NCBI RefSeq assembly: GCF_016587435.1
Contig: NZ_BNJJ01000012.1
Span: forward strand, 186,001 to 250,000
DNA from: Dictyobacter formicarum
GTDB lineage: Bacteria; Chloroflexota; Ktedonobacteria; Ktedonobacterales; Ktedonobacteraceae
Length of the DNA: 64,000 nt
Direction of reading: 5' to 3'
The notes below the pieces were generated by a model, which worked only from the letters and a program-made list of their open reading frames with translations, made no database searches and was not told the origin of the DNA. The translations under genes were made by a program, and so were the position numbers. Every line of letters begins with the position of its first letter. The first letter of the stretch is position 1. This document shows, one piece after another, positions 35,206 to 43,866 of this stretch.

Positions 35206-36144
35206 TCATTGAGGTTTGAAGGTGAATGGCGTTTTAAATTGTCGCCTGATTTGGGCTGTTTCCCGCATACTGTCTGTTGTGTCTGGAACCAGGGGCTCGC
35301 AGCTCAGTCCTTTGGCCTGGGCGACCTTTGCGGCCCAGGTTAATTCTTCGGCGAAGCGTTTGACACTGGGGAAGCGTTTGGCAGGGTCTTTTTCAAGGGC
35401 GCGCAAGATTACTTGCTCGATGTTGGTAGGGCAGTTCAGGCCACGCTCTTTAAAGGCTGGTGGTGCTACAAACAGGTGTTGATGGGTAACCTCATAAAAA
35501 GAGCCGTTAAATGGCCAGTCTCCACTGAGCCATTCATAGATCATGATGCCCAGTGCATATTGATCGCTATTTCTGCATGGTTTGCCCTGAAGTTGTTCTG
35601 GGGCTGCATAAGGAGCGGTTCCCTCAAATTCGCGCAGCGATGCCTGGATTGGGCTCAGACTGTGCGATATGATGGTTGTCCCAAAGTCACTGAGCATGAT
35701 GCCAGTGTTTTTGTCTACTAACAGGTTATGTGGCTTGATATCTCGATGTACAAGCCCTAGATCATGTATATATTGGATGGCTGCGCTAATTTGTTGTACA
35801 TATTCGATGATTGTTGCCAGTTCTACTCGTGTTCCGCGTGGATAGCGCTGGCGCAGATTCCCATCTGGAACGTATTTCATGGCTATAAATGCTACGTTAT
35901 TTTTTATGCCAAAATCCAGGATAGGTACGATGTTGGGATGGCTGAGATGTGTTAAGGAGTCGGTCCGCGTCAGGAATTTTTCGGCGTTTTCACCCCTCCA
36001 ATCCCCGTAGTGCAATTTTAATGCTACGCGCGTTTGATTTTTGATATTTTCGGCAAGGTAAACCTCTGATAGGTCACTTTTACCTAACAGTTGCTCTATA
36101 TGGTAGTGATTAACATATTGGTATGTATATTGGCATTCATTCAT
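35206..36144 (-). CDS. Serine/threonine protein kinase
   Basis: 312 residues, kinase domain only. The glycine loop is degenerate (LLGKSDLSEVYLAE), the ATP lysine is in VALKLHYGD, catalytic loop is VHRDIKPHNLLVD (about 130-142), DFG is LSDFGTT, then APEQLQGK and the late Arg in RALEKDPAKRFPS. There is no transmembrane helix or sensor domain, so it is a cytosolic Hanks-type kinase. A PP2C phosphatase at 48853-50193 may counter it. The signal is unknown. Confidence 0.92.
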   Translation of the reverse strand: MNECQYTYQYVNHYHIEQLLGKSDLSEVYLAENIKNQTRVALKLHYGDWRGENAEKFLTRTDSLTHLSHPNIVPILDFGIKNNVAFIAMKYVPDGNLRQRYPRGTRVELATIIEYVQQISAAIQYIHDLGLVHRDIKPHNLLVDKNTGIMLSDFGTTIISHSLSPIQASLREFEGTAPYAAPEQLQGKPCRNSDQYALGIMIYEWLSGDWPFNGSFYEVTHQHLFVAPPAFKERGLNCPTNIEQVILRALEKDPAKRFPSVKRFAEELTWAAKVAQAKGLSCEPLVPDTTDSMRETAQIRRQFKTPFTFKPQ

Positions 36145-36259
36145 GAAATACGAAATTTTACTGGGGGTTCAAAATATATTGCGATTGTACTTGCTGTTCA
36201 GAATGCTTGTCAACTGACAAAGGACAACTCTCCTATAGAACTGAACTTTCTTTTGCTTC

Positions 36260-36304
36260 TTGACATTTTTTGACTGAATAGTTAAAATGTTGACCGAGAA
36301 GTCA
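36260..36304 (+). promoter_or_regulatory. Promoter and paired TetR operators
   Basis: TTGACA (36260-36265), 17-bp spacer, TAAAAT (36283-36288). Two dyads, TGACTGAATAGTTA (36271-36284) and TGACCGAGAAGTCA (36291-36304), cover the spacer/-10 and the start region. The same TGACY-N4-AGTYA pattern lies at the promoter of the paralogous TetR gene near 58020, which supports autoregulation. Confidence 0.75.
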
Positions 36305-36365
36305 TAAATTAAAAGAGATAGTCACAGCAGTTATGGGGTGGCCGATTAAGCAAGGAGACAACCAT

Positions 36366-36989
36366 ATGAAGGTGCCAGAACATCGATCTCTCAAGGAAAA
36401 GCAGCGCCTTGAACGTGAAGAACTTATCCTGCAGGTTGCGCAAGATGTAGTGCTGGAGAAGGGATATCGCGACACTTCTATGGATGAGATTGCGGCGCGT
36501 GTTGGCATTGCGAAAGGCACGCTCTATTTGCATTTTGCCAAAAAAGAAGATCTGATGTTTGCTTTTTTTGAACGTGAAATGCAGAAGATTCTTCAAGCTA
36601 TTGAGCAGCAACCTGTCGCTGCCGAGATGAGTGCTCAGGCAAAGCTAGAGTCTATCGTGAGCATTATGCATAAGGACCCTTCCGGAAAGCGGGCCAACCT
36701 TTTATTTATCCTTTTTAATAGCGAAGATTTTAAAATTGCTTTGCAACAGAAATCTCTGGATACTTTACAGCGCATTTCCGATAAAGTTATGGCTTATTTA
36801 GAGGAAGGGAAGGCGCGCGGCGAGTTTGATCCCGATATTCCTACCGGTATCTTGCTCAATAGCTTTTTTAGCGTCTTGTCTCCACGCTCCCATCGCCGAC
36901 TTTTTCAAGAGGAGGGGTATACGCGCGAGGAAGTGATGTTCTGTGTACAAAAGATTTTCTTTCGCGGAATCGCTAAACGCTCTTCTTAG
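36366..36989 (+). CDS. TetR/AcrR family regulator
   Basis: 207 residues from the ATG after AAGGAGAC. HTH (about 12-58): REELILQVAQDVVLEKGYRDTSMDEIAARVGIAKGTLYLHFAKKEDL. The N-terminus is closely similar to the regulator at 57282-57920 (KEKQR.. versus KERQR.., YLHF). The C-terminal ligand domain differs. The adjacent promoter has two dyads that match the other paralogue's operator. No linked target gene is evident; it may control itself and distant efflux genes. Confidence 0.9.
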   Translation: MKVPEHRSLKEKQRLEREELILQVAQDVVLEKGYRDTSMDEIAARVGIAKGTLYLHFAKKEDLMFAFFEREMQKILQAIEQQPVAAEMSAQAKLESIVSIMHKDPSGKRANLLFILFNSEDFKIALQQKSLDTLQRISDKVMAYLEEGKARGEFDPDIPTGILLNSFFSVLSPRSHRRLFQEEGYTREEVMFCVQKIFFRGIAKRSS

Positions 36990-36998
36990 AGTCTACTG

Positions 36999-37045
36999 GA
37001 TAGCCTCGCTGGATTGCCAGGTCTATCTGATCCAGAGAGGCTATC
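36999..37045. terminator. Bidirectional terminator between TetR and FemAB-like genes
   Basis: 16-bp arms (36999-37014 and 37030-37045) with one mismatch and a 15-base loop between convergent stop codons. Confidence 0.6.
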
Positions 37046-37052
37046 GGGACTG

Positions 37053-38273
37053 TTATTTGCGTGGATGATGGGTTGAGTCGGATCTGGTTGTTATTAAAGC
37101 TTGCTCTTCCTGTGAACTTTTAGTGGGACTAGTAATGACAGGTTGTTGCTTGTTGGTTTGAATTGCAGGTCTGCCTGTCTGTTCTTCTGCTGGTTGCTGT
37201 TGCTTGATAGTAGATGACCTTGTTGCGGGTGCTGTGAGATGTTTCGGCTCTTTCTGGCTGTTGTACCATATTTTGGCTTTTAGAAGTAGCCGGTAAACCT
37301 GGTAGATTGCGGCATTGTAGGCCAGATCATGGGTTGCAATAGCGCGTATAGGATAACCACCGAAACCGCTTTTGAAGACGTAAATTCCCCACATTGGCTG
37401 CTCTTCTTCCAACTGGTCGGGAATGCCACGAAAGTTATAATACCAGCAGCCTTGCTGTTTGGCCCACCGGAAGGCGGTCCATTGCAGCAGGTGGTTGGGC
37501 ATACGTTCTCTCTGCTCATTGCTGGATGCTCCGTACATATACCAGCACCAGCGTCCATGCACAATGAGCAGCGCTGCTCCCAAGGCATGCCCCTCATGTT
37601 CGGCGATGAGTAGCCTGGCTTGTTCTCCATAAAGTGCCAGGAGTCGGGCATAAAAATCTTTGCCATAGATAAAAAAGTTGTCGCGTTCGCTAGTTGTGTT
37701 GAGTAGCTGGTAAAAGATATCCAGGTCTGCCGGCCCGTTGCCACTGCGAATCTTGACTTCTTTACGAACAGCTAATCGAACACAATAGCGCCAGGTCTTT
37801 TTCATGCCTGCCAGCAACTCTGCCTCATCTGGACGTATGTCAAGCACCCACTCATGTCTTAGATGGCGCGCTTCTGGATTGGTGCGGAAGCCTTGTTTTT
37901 TGAGCGCTTCCAGCCATGTTTTGTCCTGTTCGAGGATGCCAGGTTCTATCTTTAGCATAAAAGCATGACGTTTTTTCGCCTCGGTTTTGACGAAAGCCAG
38001 TAAAATGTCCATGGCATGCCCGGCTGGATCTTCTATAATGGGGCCGCGCGGCGCATAGAAGTAGGGAAAAGGCAGAATTGGAATGCGCGCGATGAGAATT
38101 AATATGGCGGCGCATAATTGACCTTCGGCGTTGATGACACCTATGTGCAGGGCTTCCTCTTTGTTTGCCGCCAGCAGCTCTCCCCATTCATACGTCTGGG
38201 TAATGTTGCACCCACTGGAAGTCGCTATAAAATCGTTCCATTGCTGGCGATCGGTAATAATATTTGCTTTCAT
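37053..38273 (-). CDS. FemABX-type peptidyltransferase (peptidoglycan bridge / lipid II)
   Basis: 406 residues with ACGAGGA before the ATG. Two GNAT-like halves: ITQTYEWGELLAANKEEALHIGVI and FYFARGPII-like (here YFYAPRGPIIEDP), then KTWRYCVRLAVRKEVKI and HALGAALLIVHGRWCWYMYGASSNEQRERMPNHLLQWTAFRWAKQQGCWYYNFRGI. Such enzymes add amino acids from aminoacyl-tRNA to lipid II or conjugate them elsewhere. The last 75 residues are a Pro/Gln/Thr-rich unstructured tail. Confidence 0.88.
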   Translation of the reverse strand: MKANIITDRQQWNDFIATSSGCNITQTYEWGELLAANKEEALHIGVINAEGQLCAAILILIARIPILPFPYFYAPRGPIIEDPAGHAMDILLAFVKTEAKKRHAFMLKIEPGILEQDKTWLEALKKQGFRTNPEARHLRHEWVLDIRPDEAELLAGMKKTWRYCVRLAVRKEVKIRSGNGPADLDIFYQLLNTTSERDNFFIYGKDFYARLLALYGEQARLLIAEHEGHALGAALLIVHGRWCWYMYGASSNEQRERMPNHLLQWTAFRWAKQQGCWYYNFRGIPDQLEEEQPMWGIYVFKSGFGGYPIRAIATHDLAYNAAIYQVYRLLLKAKIWYNSQKEPKHLTAPATRSSTIKQQQPAEEQTGRPAIQTNKQQPVITSPTKSSQEEQALITTRSDSTHHPRK

Positions 38274-38498
38274 ATATCCTCGTTAAAATCTTTCGCGCTT
38301 CAAATACTCTTCCTAGCTTTTAGATCGGGGGACCGCTGCCGTTCTTTGGCGTCGCGGAGCGCGCACATAATATCATTATAAAAAGGAGTGGGGTGTTTGA
38401 GGAATAAAAAGGAGGATATAGTTATTATATCCTAATATACTACTTTATATAGATGTGTGTATATACTCTGCTGGTGGTACCGCATATACATAATGACA

Positions 38499-38532
38499 GA
38501 TAAGGGGTTGCAGACGTCACAACTCCTTATCT
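38499..38532 (-). terminator. Terminator after nudC
   Basis: Arms AGATAAGGGGTTG and CAACTCCTTATCT (one mismatch) with a short loop just after the minus-strand gene. Confidence 0.5.
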
Positions 38533-38573
38533 GTTTATTTAGACGGAATCCAAAAGCTTTTAGCAGGAGATCG

Positions 38574-39437
38574 TTATTGCTGGTTGCCGTATTGCTTGAG
38601 CCAGCTCGAGATGAGAATATAGGCTAAGCTGGACGGTGGAGGCAGCTCTGGTAGCGTATCTGAACTGAACCAGCGTACATCGTCGAGTTCGTTGTCCTGG
38701 GGCTGGACGACGCCGCTTTTATAGCGTGCCATGAAACCGATCATTAATTGGCTGGGAAATGGCCAGGGCTGGCTGTTCATATATTGCAGATCTTCAATTT
38801 CAATGCCGGCTTCTTCTTTGACTTCTCGATGGACGCATTCTTCGAGCGTTTCTCCTGGCTCTACGAAGCCTGCAATGAGTCCGTAGCGTTTACCCCATCC
38901 AGCTTTGTGGGCCATGAGCATGCGTTTTCCATCATGAATCAATACGATAATGGCCGGTATGACGGCTGGATAGCCTGTGTAATCTCCTCTCACACAACTT
39001 CTGCCCCAGCCCCCTTCAACTGATACCATTGGTGAGCCACAAACCGGACAGTAACGACTTGTCTTGTGCCAGTTGATTAGTTGGGATGCATAGGTGGCAA
39101 TATTGTATTCGAAGCCAGGCATCAGGTTGTAGAGCTCGCGTAATCCAAAGGCTTTCCAATCGCCAGGCAATGGCTCCTCAGGATCTAGCGCGCTGGCTAT
39201 GCATGGCTGTCCTTTGTAGCGTCCTATGTAAAGCAGTTCTTCGTGTTTAATATTGGCTAGCAGTTCCTGATCTCCTTGCAATAAGGTAATGCCTTGATCC
39301 TGGGTTTTTACCAGCAGCTTTTGTCCTTGAAAAGGAAACCAGAGAGCTTGCTCAGTTGGGATAGGTTGTGATGGATAGACGCGCTCAAATTCATTGTTGA
39401 TATTAGCGTTGTTTGCAATACTTTCTATGCCTGCCAT
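38574..39437 (-). CDS. nudC: NAD+ diphosphatase (Nudix, NudC type)
   Basis: 287 residues with AGGGGT upstream. Central zinc ribbon CPVCGSPM...GGWGRSC (the second cysteine pair is partly changed: only one Cys in GRSC, so zinc binding may be weaker), followed by a Nudix box GFVEPGETLEECVHREVKEEAGI (about 190-212) and the SQPWPFPSQLMIGF motif that marks NADH pyrophosphatases. It would hydrolyse NAD(H), or decap NAD-capped RNA. Stands alone. Confidence 0.92.
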   Translation of the reverse strand: MAGIESIANNANINNEFERVYPSQPIPTEQALWFPFQGQKLLVKTQDQGITLLQGDQELLANIKHEELLYIGRYKGQPCIASALDPEEPLPGDWKAFGLRELYNLMPGFEYNIATYASQLINWHKTSRYCPVCGSPMVSVEGGWGRSCVRGDYTGYPAVIPAIIVLIHDGKRMLMAHKAGWGKRYGLIAGFVEPGETLEECVHREVKEEAGIEIEDLQYMNSQPWPFPSQLMIGFMARYKSGVVQPQDNELDDVRWFSSDTLPELPPPSSLAYILISSWLKQYGNQQ

Positions 39438-39742
39438 TGTATACCCCTGTTGCCTTCTTTTGAAAATAGTTTGGTGGCCGGTAGGTAATGATGCTATGTG
39501 TTGTTAATGACGTGTGTTCGACTGAGTTCATAGTATCACAAGTCTGCAGTACCTGAGAATATTGTCAAACCCACGCTAGCGTTTGCCAGGCTTAATATTT
39601 TATCCTTCTTCGGAGGACCCAGAATCCACTTCTGGTATTTTAAATCTCTGAACTCTTTTCTATTTGCGTTTTTTCGACTATACTAAAGAAAAAGTTATTT
39701 TGCTTCACAATGAAGCAATACTATCAAAAAAGGCGCTTGAAG

Positions 39743-40615
39743 ATGCAGACTTTATCTCTTGAGATGCTGCCCGCTCTTCCACAGCGAGCAACTATCGTGC
39801 AAGTAGCCTCTACTCTTTGGGAGCGAGATGATGTGCTTGCTCTCTGGGTTGGAGGTAGCCTGGCGAGTGGAAATGGCGATGTGATGAGCGATGTCGATTT
39901 TCGCGTGGCTGTTTCTCCACAGCAGCTGGATGCCTGGCGCCAGCCTGTATTTGAGCATTTGTTTACGCAGACAGCGGTGGTAGGCCACTCTTTTATTTCT
40001 TTTGGGGACAATGCTTTTCTTCACCATCTTGTCTTTTCCAATGGTGAGATTTTTGATTTTTTTGTTCAAAGTACCGAGAAACTTCCTACCGCAGAACCTC
40101 TGATGGTGTTGGGATGTCGCTCCGAGCCGTTTCAGCGTATGCTGGATGAGCAGAATCGATTGATCGTCAAGGAAGCATTGCCTGTGGTGGCGGCTACGGT
40201 GGAACAATTAGTGGTGGATTTCTGGATTAGTACGCATAAGCATCGCAAGGTTCTTTTTCGTGATCTCTATCTTCTTGTGCCATTAGGGCTTTCGAGCGAG
40301 GCCAATATAATTATGCGTCTCTGGTATATCCAATCCAAGAGTGAGGATTGTGGCGATCTGCGTCAGCAGACGATTCATAGCTTTTCTCAGGTGGCTCGTA
40401 CTCTTGGGCGGTCTCCCGGTCCTGACGCTTTGACGATGCTTGGTGCTCCAATTCGTAATCTACCTGAGCTCTGCTCTACTATTGAACTTCATCGCACCAT
40501 CGTTGCTAATGTTGGCCGTGAGCTTGCTCGTAAATATGGATTTACCTATCCTGCAAACCTGGAAGCTATGGTGATAGAGAACTGGCAACGCTTTAAATCC
40601 AGTTTGCCTCTATGA
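39743..40615 (+). CDS. Nucleotidyltransferase-fold protein
   Basis: About 290 residues from MQTLSLEM (AAAGG 9 bases upstream; 33 bases earlier another ATG is possible). NT-fold signature LWVGGSLASGNGDVMSDVDFRVAV (GGS and DVD, about residues 29-52). The C-terminal helical part resembles aminoglycoside/lincosamide-type or MNT-HEPN proteins. It is only distantly like the protein at 14010-14861. Substrate unknown. Confidence 0.8.
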   Translation: MQTLSLEMLPALPQRATIVQVASTLWERDDVLALWVGGSLASGNGDVMSDVDFRVAVSPQQLDAWRQPVFEHLFTQTAVVGHSFISFGDNAFLHHLVFSNGEIFDFFVQSTEKLPTAEPLMVLGCRSEPFQRMLDEQNRLIVKEALPVVAATVEQLVVDFWISTHKHRKVLFRDLYLLVPLGLSSEANIIMRLWYIQSKSEDCGDLRQQTIHSFSQVARTLGRSPGPDALTMLGAPIRNLPELCSTIELHRTIVANVGRELARKYGFTYPANLEAMVIENWQRFKSSLPL

Positions 40616-40910
40616 ATGGGCACTTTTTATACATGCACTTCTGGCTTAGCACTAGAGATGTATGTTTGTTCCTCTGCACTTCTTTTCCAAATTGGAGCAG
40701 ATTATAATTAGAGGTAGAGGTAATCTCTGGTTATTGCTGATAAACTGCTTGACAAGTTAAGCTCACCTGAATTATCCTACCTTATATAAATCATTTTAGA
40801 GTACAACGTGGAACTTGTACTTTGAAAATTATTGATTCATATAAAACATATACATTCATGTAAAAAATTTTATAGTTGCGTTTATGCGGTTGAGGTGTTG
40901 GAGGTGTTTT

Positions 40911-42062
40911 TTGGAGCAATATGCATTGTATTCACAACAATTATCTGGTATGGATGATACTTTAGCATTACGTGTAGTGTCTTTATCATCCCAAAATCCT
41001 GTTTTTTATCCTTCTATAACGGCTGCTTTACAGGCTTCTATTAGTGGCGATACCATTCTGGTGGAGCCCGGTGTCTATCGCGAGTCTTTGATCATCGATA
41101 AGGCTATATCTCTGGTTGGTTGTGGTGACCGTGAGGCAGTTATTATTGAAAGTATCGATCTCCCCTGTCTTTCTCTTCAGGCGAATGATATCCATATTGA
41201 GGGTTTGACTGTGCGTAATCACCTGGCTGTACAACCCAGTCATTATGGCGCGGTGGATGTCTCTTTTGGGCGGGTGGCGATTGTGGATTGTGATCTCTCC
41301 TCGGCTTCATATGCCTGCCTGGTTGTCTCTGGACCAGAGACGGTTGCCAGTGTGCGGTGTTGCCACATTCATGATTGTGCTGGCTATGGGGTGCTTGTGA
41401 GCACCGTGGGGAGCTGCAAGCTCGAGCAGTGTACTGTGCAGCGCAATGGTCTGGCTGAGGCTGCGGCGTTCCAGAATAGTGATTTGTCACTGCAAGATTG
41501 TACATTGTGTGAGGGGAAAGGGTATGGTGCCCTTATTCAGGATTGTAGCCAGGGAGGATTTTTGCGTTGCGATATCTATGCCAATGCTCAGGCGGGGGTC
41601 GCTGTTTTTCAGGAGAGCATCGCTGATCTCTCGGCCTGTAAATTACATCATGGCTGGGGGAGCGGGGTAACTTTCTATCAGCAGGCTCGTGGCTTGATGC
41701 AGGATTGTGAGGTATATGCGAACCTCAGTTCAGCGGTTGAGATTAAGCATCATAGTACTCCTGTTATTCGCTCGTGCAAGATTTATAAAGGTAAGTGGTC
41801 TGGTATTCTGGTGAGCGACGTGAGCCAGGGTATTATCGAGGATTGTGAGATTTTTGATAATGTAATGGCTGGTATTGAGGTAATGTGGGGAAGTAATCCA
41901 ATTATTCGTCGGTGTTTGATTCATCATCATGCTTATCAAGGGATCGCTGTTTTTCAAGGTGGGCGTGGCGTCATTGCTGACTGTGATCTCAGTCAGAATG
42001 TACTTGGTTCGGTTTCTATCGAATCTGGTTCCCAGGTGTATCAAGAGCGCAACAATGAGTAA
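40911..42062 (+). CDS. Right-handed parallel beta-helix protein
   Basis: About 383 residues from TTG at 40911, which has GGAGG six bases upstream; an ATG 27 bases earlier lacks a site. The N-terminal pectate-lyase-like part has AALQASISGDTILVEPGVYRESLIIDKAISLVGCG. After that come about ten short coils with repeated D-C-x-I/L-x-x-N/H-x-x-x-G-V/I (VRCCHIHDCAGYGVLV, LRCDIYANAQAGVAVFQ, IEDCEIFDNVMAGIEV). Such a fold is found in NosD-like and polysaccharide-active proteins. No signal peptide or catalytic residues were recognised. Confidence 0.82.
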   Translation: MEQYALYSQQLSGMDDTLALRVVSLSSQNPVFYPSITAALQASISGDTILVEPGVYRESLIIDKAISLVGCGDREAVIIESIDLPCLSLQANDIHIEGLTVRNHLAVQPSHYGAVDVSFGRVAIVDCDLSSASYACLVVSGPETVASVRCCHIHDCAGYGVLVSTVGSCKLEQCTVQRNGLAEAAAFQNSDLSLQDCTLCEGKGYGALIQDCSQGGFLRCDIYANAQAGVAVFQESIADLSACKLHHGWGSGVTFYQQARGLMQDCEVYANLSSAVEIKHHSTPVIRSCKIYKGKWSGILVSDVSQGIIEDCEIFDNVMAGIEVMWGSNPIIRRCLIHHHAYQGIAVFQGGRGVIADCDLSQNVLGSVSIESGSQVYQERNNE

Positions 42063-42073
42063 TGTTTGTTGTG

Positions 42074-42907
42074 TCAGTCCCATAGCTGGAGTTGATTCAA
42101 TACATCTTTGGCTGGTGGCCAGCTGGTGATTGTTCCGGTAGTAAGGGTACTTAACACTGGATTGGTGATGTAGCGCATTTTGAGCAGCCTGCGGTTCAAT
42201 TGAATCTTCTCCCAACTGTCCAGCACCTTCGCTTCTAAGGCCTTGCTTAATCTACCGCTGGCCGCCAGTTCTTCTAACTGGAGTCCATCGGCCAGTAAAC
42301 GCGCTGCGGTACGTGGACCGATGCCGGCGATGCCCTTGATGTTGTCGGATGGATCGCCTGTCAGGGCTCTGAAATCACACCATTGTGCCGGTGCTATACC
42401 AAATTGGGTCAGGATATCTTCATGCTGGATAATCCATTGTTCTCGCTTGCGGGCAGTATTGAGAATTCTGGTAGTCTGGCTGACCAGCTGATAAAAATCT
42501 TTGTCGGTCGACATGATATAGATATCTCGGCCTTTCTGGGCCTCATCGGTGACCAGTGTCGAAATAAGGTCATCCGCTTCATAGGTTTCTTGCTCTATCC
42601 AGCGAATCTGTAGCGCGTCCAGGCCAGCCTTGATATCGGGCATCGCGGTAAAAATAGTTGGATCTTTTAGTACACGTTGAGCCTTGTACTCCTCATGCTC
42701 GGCTAGACGACTGGCGGTTCCCTGTAGTCCATCAAAAAAGACGACCCATTCAGCATCTCCAATCTCCAGGGCGGCCTTACGGGCAATGGCGAAAAAACCA
42801 AAGATGGCCGTTCGGTCCACACCGGAACGACTTTTGATCGGTGTTGGAAAGCCGAAGGCGGCCCTGAACAACAAATTATGACCATCTACGACCACGAGCG
42901 GTACCAT
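42074..42907 (-). CDS. 5'-3' exonuclease (Pol I N-terminal domain type)
   Basis: 277 residues; GGGAGGAC before the ATG. FEN-like nuclease: VVDGHNLLFRAAFGFP, VVFFDG, acidic cluster in EADDLISTL and DIYIMSTDKDFYQLV, then the H3TH DNA-binding segment GDPSDNIKGIAGIGPRTAARLL. It lacks polymerase domains, like the stand-alone exonuclease paralogues that act on RNA primers, flaps or R-loops. Convergent with the beta-helix gene. Confidence 0.93.
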   Translation of the reverse strand: MVPLVVVDGHNLLFRAAFGFPTPIKSRSGVDRTAIFGFFAIARKAALEIGDAEWVVFFDGLQGTASRLAEHEEYKAQRVLKDPTIFTAMPDIKAGLDALQIRWIEQETYEADDLISTLVTDEAQKGRDIYIMSTDKDFYQLVSQTTRILNTARKREQWIIQHEDILTQFGIAPAQWCDFRALTGDPSDNIKGIAGIGPRTAARLLADGLQLEELAASGRLSKALEAKVLDSWEKIQLNRRLLKMRYITNPVLSTLTTGTITSWPPAKDVLNQLQLWD

Positions 42908-43278
42908 AACTCTCTGTGTCCTCCCAATTTTGCTTACACCTAATTGTAACTCATCCTGTCTATATTTCAGCTATATATGCCGGTATATTTTTTATTGTTT
43001 TAGAACAAAGCAAGCAACACAAAACACGACTCGTAGGCGTGCCCCTTGCGAGCGATTCATGCCTTGAAGAATATCAATATAGAAGAAAAGAAAAAATTGT
43101 TTCAAGTGGAAAAGGATGAAGCGAAGACAAGCCTCGCATCTACGGCAAGCATTGACCTATCTAAATAAGTGAGTGCATACTATAGAGTATGGGAGTTTAA
43201 AAAAGGATCTAATTACATTTCGATCTAAGAGACTTTTGAATGTCATCCCTGACGGGAGAATGTCGCGCACCCGGGTGG

Positions 43279-43480
43279 GGGCGCTGACGCCTTACAGGTG
43301 TAGGTTTTTCAGGGGCGTAGCCCCTGAGACCCCTGATGCCGCTCGCAGGGCGGCAAGGAGAGGGAGGAGGAGTTGGGGGCACAGCCCCCAATCCCCCAGT
43401 CAAGGGGCTCGCCGCCCCTTGCATCCCCGCTTTTCCGGCGCGAATTCAAAAAACCTATACCTGTAAGGGCGCTGACGCCC
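43279..43480. repeat. MITE-like element with 19-bp terminal inverted repeats
   Basis: Terminal arms 43291-43309 and 43449-43467 are inverted copies with one mismatch (CTTACAGGTRTAGGTTTTT); GGCGCTGACGCC lies outside each end. The interior is GC-rich with three small palindromes of the GGGGCgtaGCCCC kind. No gene. Probably a short non-autonomous repeat; the rest of 42908-43866 otherwise holds only the hairpins listed next. Confidence 0.6.
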
Positions 43481-43497
43481 CCATGAATCTTTTGGGT

Positions 43498-43538
43498 GTT
43501 GTTGCAGAAAGCGCGCAAGGCGCGCTTTCTGCAACAAC
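43498..43538. repeat. 19-bp-arm perfect hairpin
   Basis: Arms 43498-43516 and 43520-43538 around AAG, core GCAGAAAGCGCGC. Adjacent to the MITE-like element. Confidence 0.7.
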
Positions 43539-43693
43539 ACCGCAATGGCATTTGGAGCTTGCTATCGGGAAAAGCTCATGTGCGCTCACACTGAGCATCA
43601 TGGCTTTCCAGCAGTCTCTAAGAATGTGTCCGAAGCCTATCACCATGAGAAGCAAAGCACCCCGTACGGGCGGGCACATGCGTGCCTGAGCCT

Positions 43694-43748
43694 TTTTTTA
43701 TTCGTTGGTGCACTCGCGCTTTGCCCGAATGCACCAACGAATAAAAAA
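43694..43748. repeat. 19-bp-arm hairpin related to the 2.0-kb palindrome
   Basis: Arms 43694-43712 and 43730-43748, TTTTTTATTCGTTGGTGCA type, with a 17-base loop. Shares TTTTTTAT...TTGGTGCA with the palindrome at 1993-2049. Confidence 0.7.
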
Positions 43749-43866
43749 CCTTTTGAGTGCCGCAGGCGCGTAGTGTCAGGGGCCGAAGGCGCAAAAGGTG
43801 CGGCATTCAGGCGCATTCTAATATCTATTTCTATCTATTTCGTCCCTGAATTAAGAAGAGGATTTC

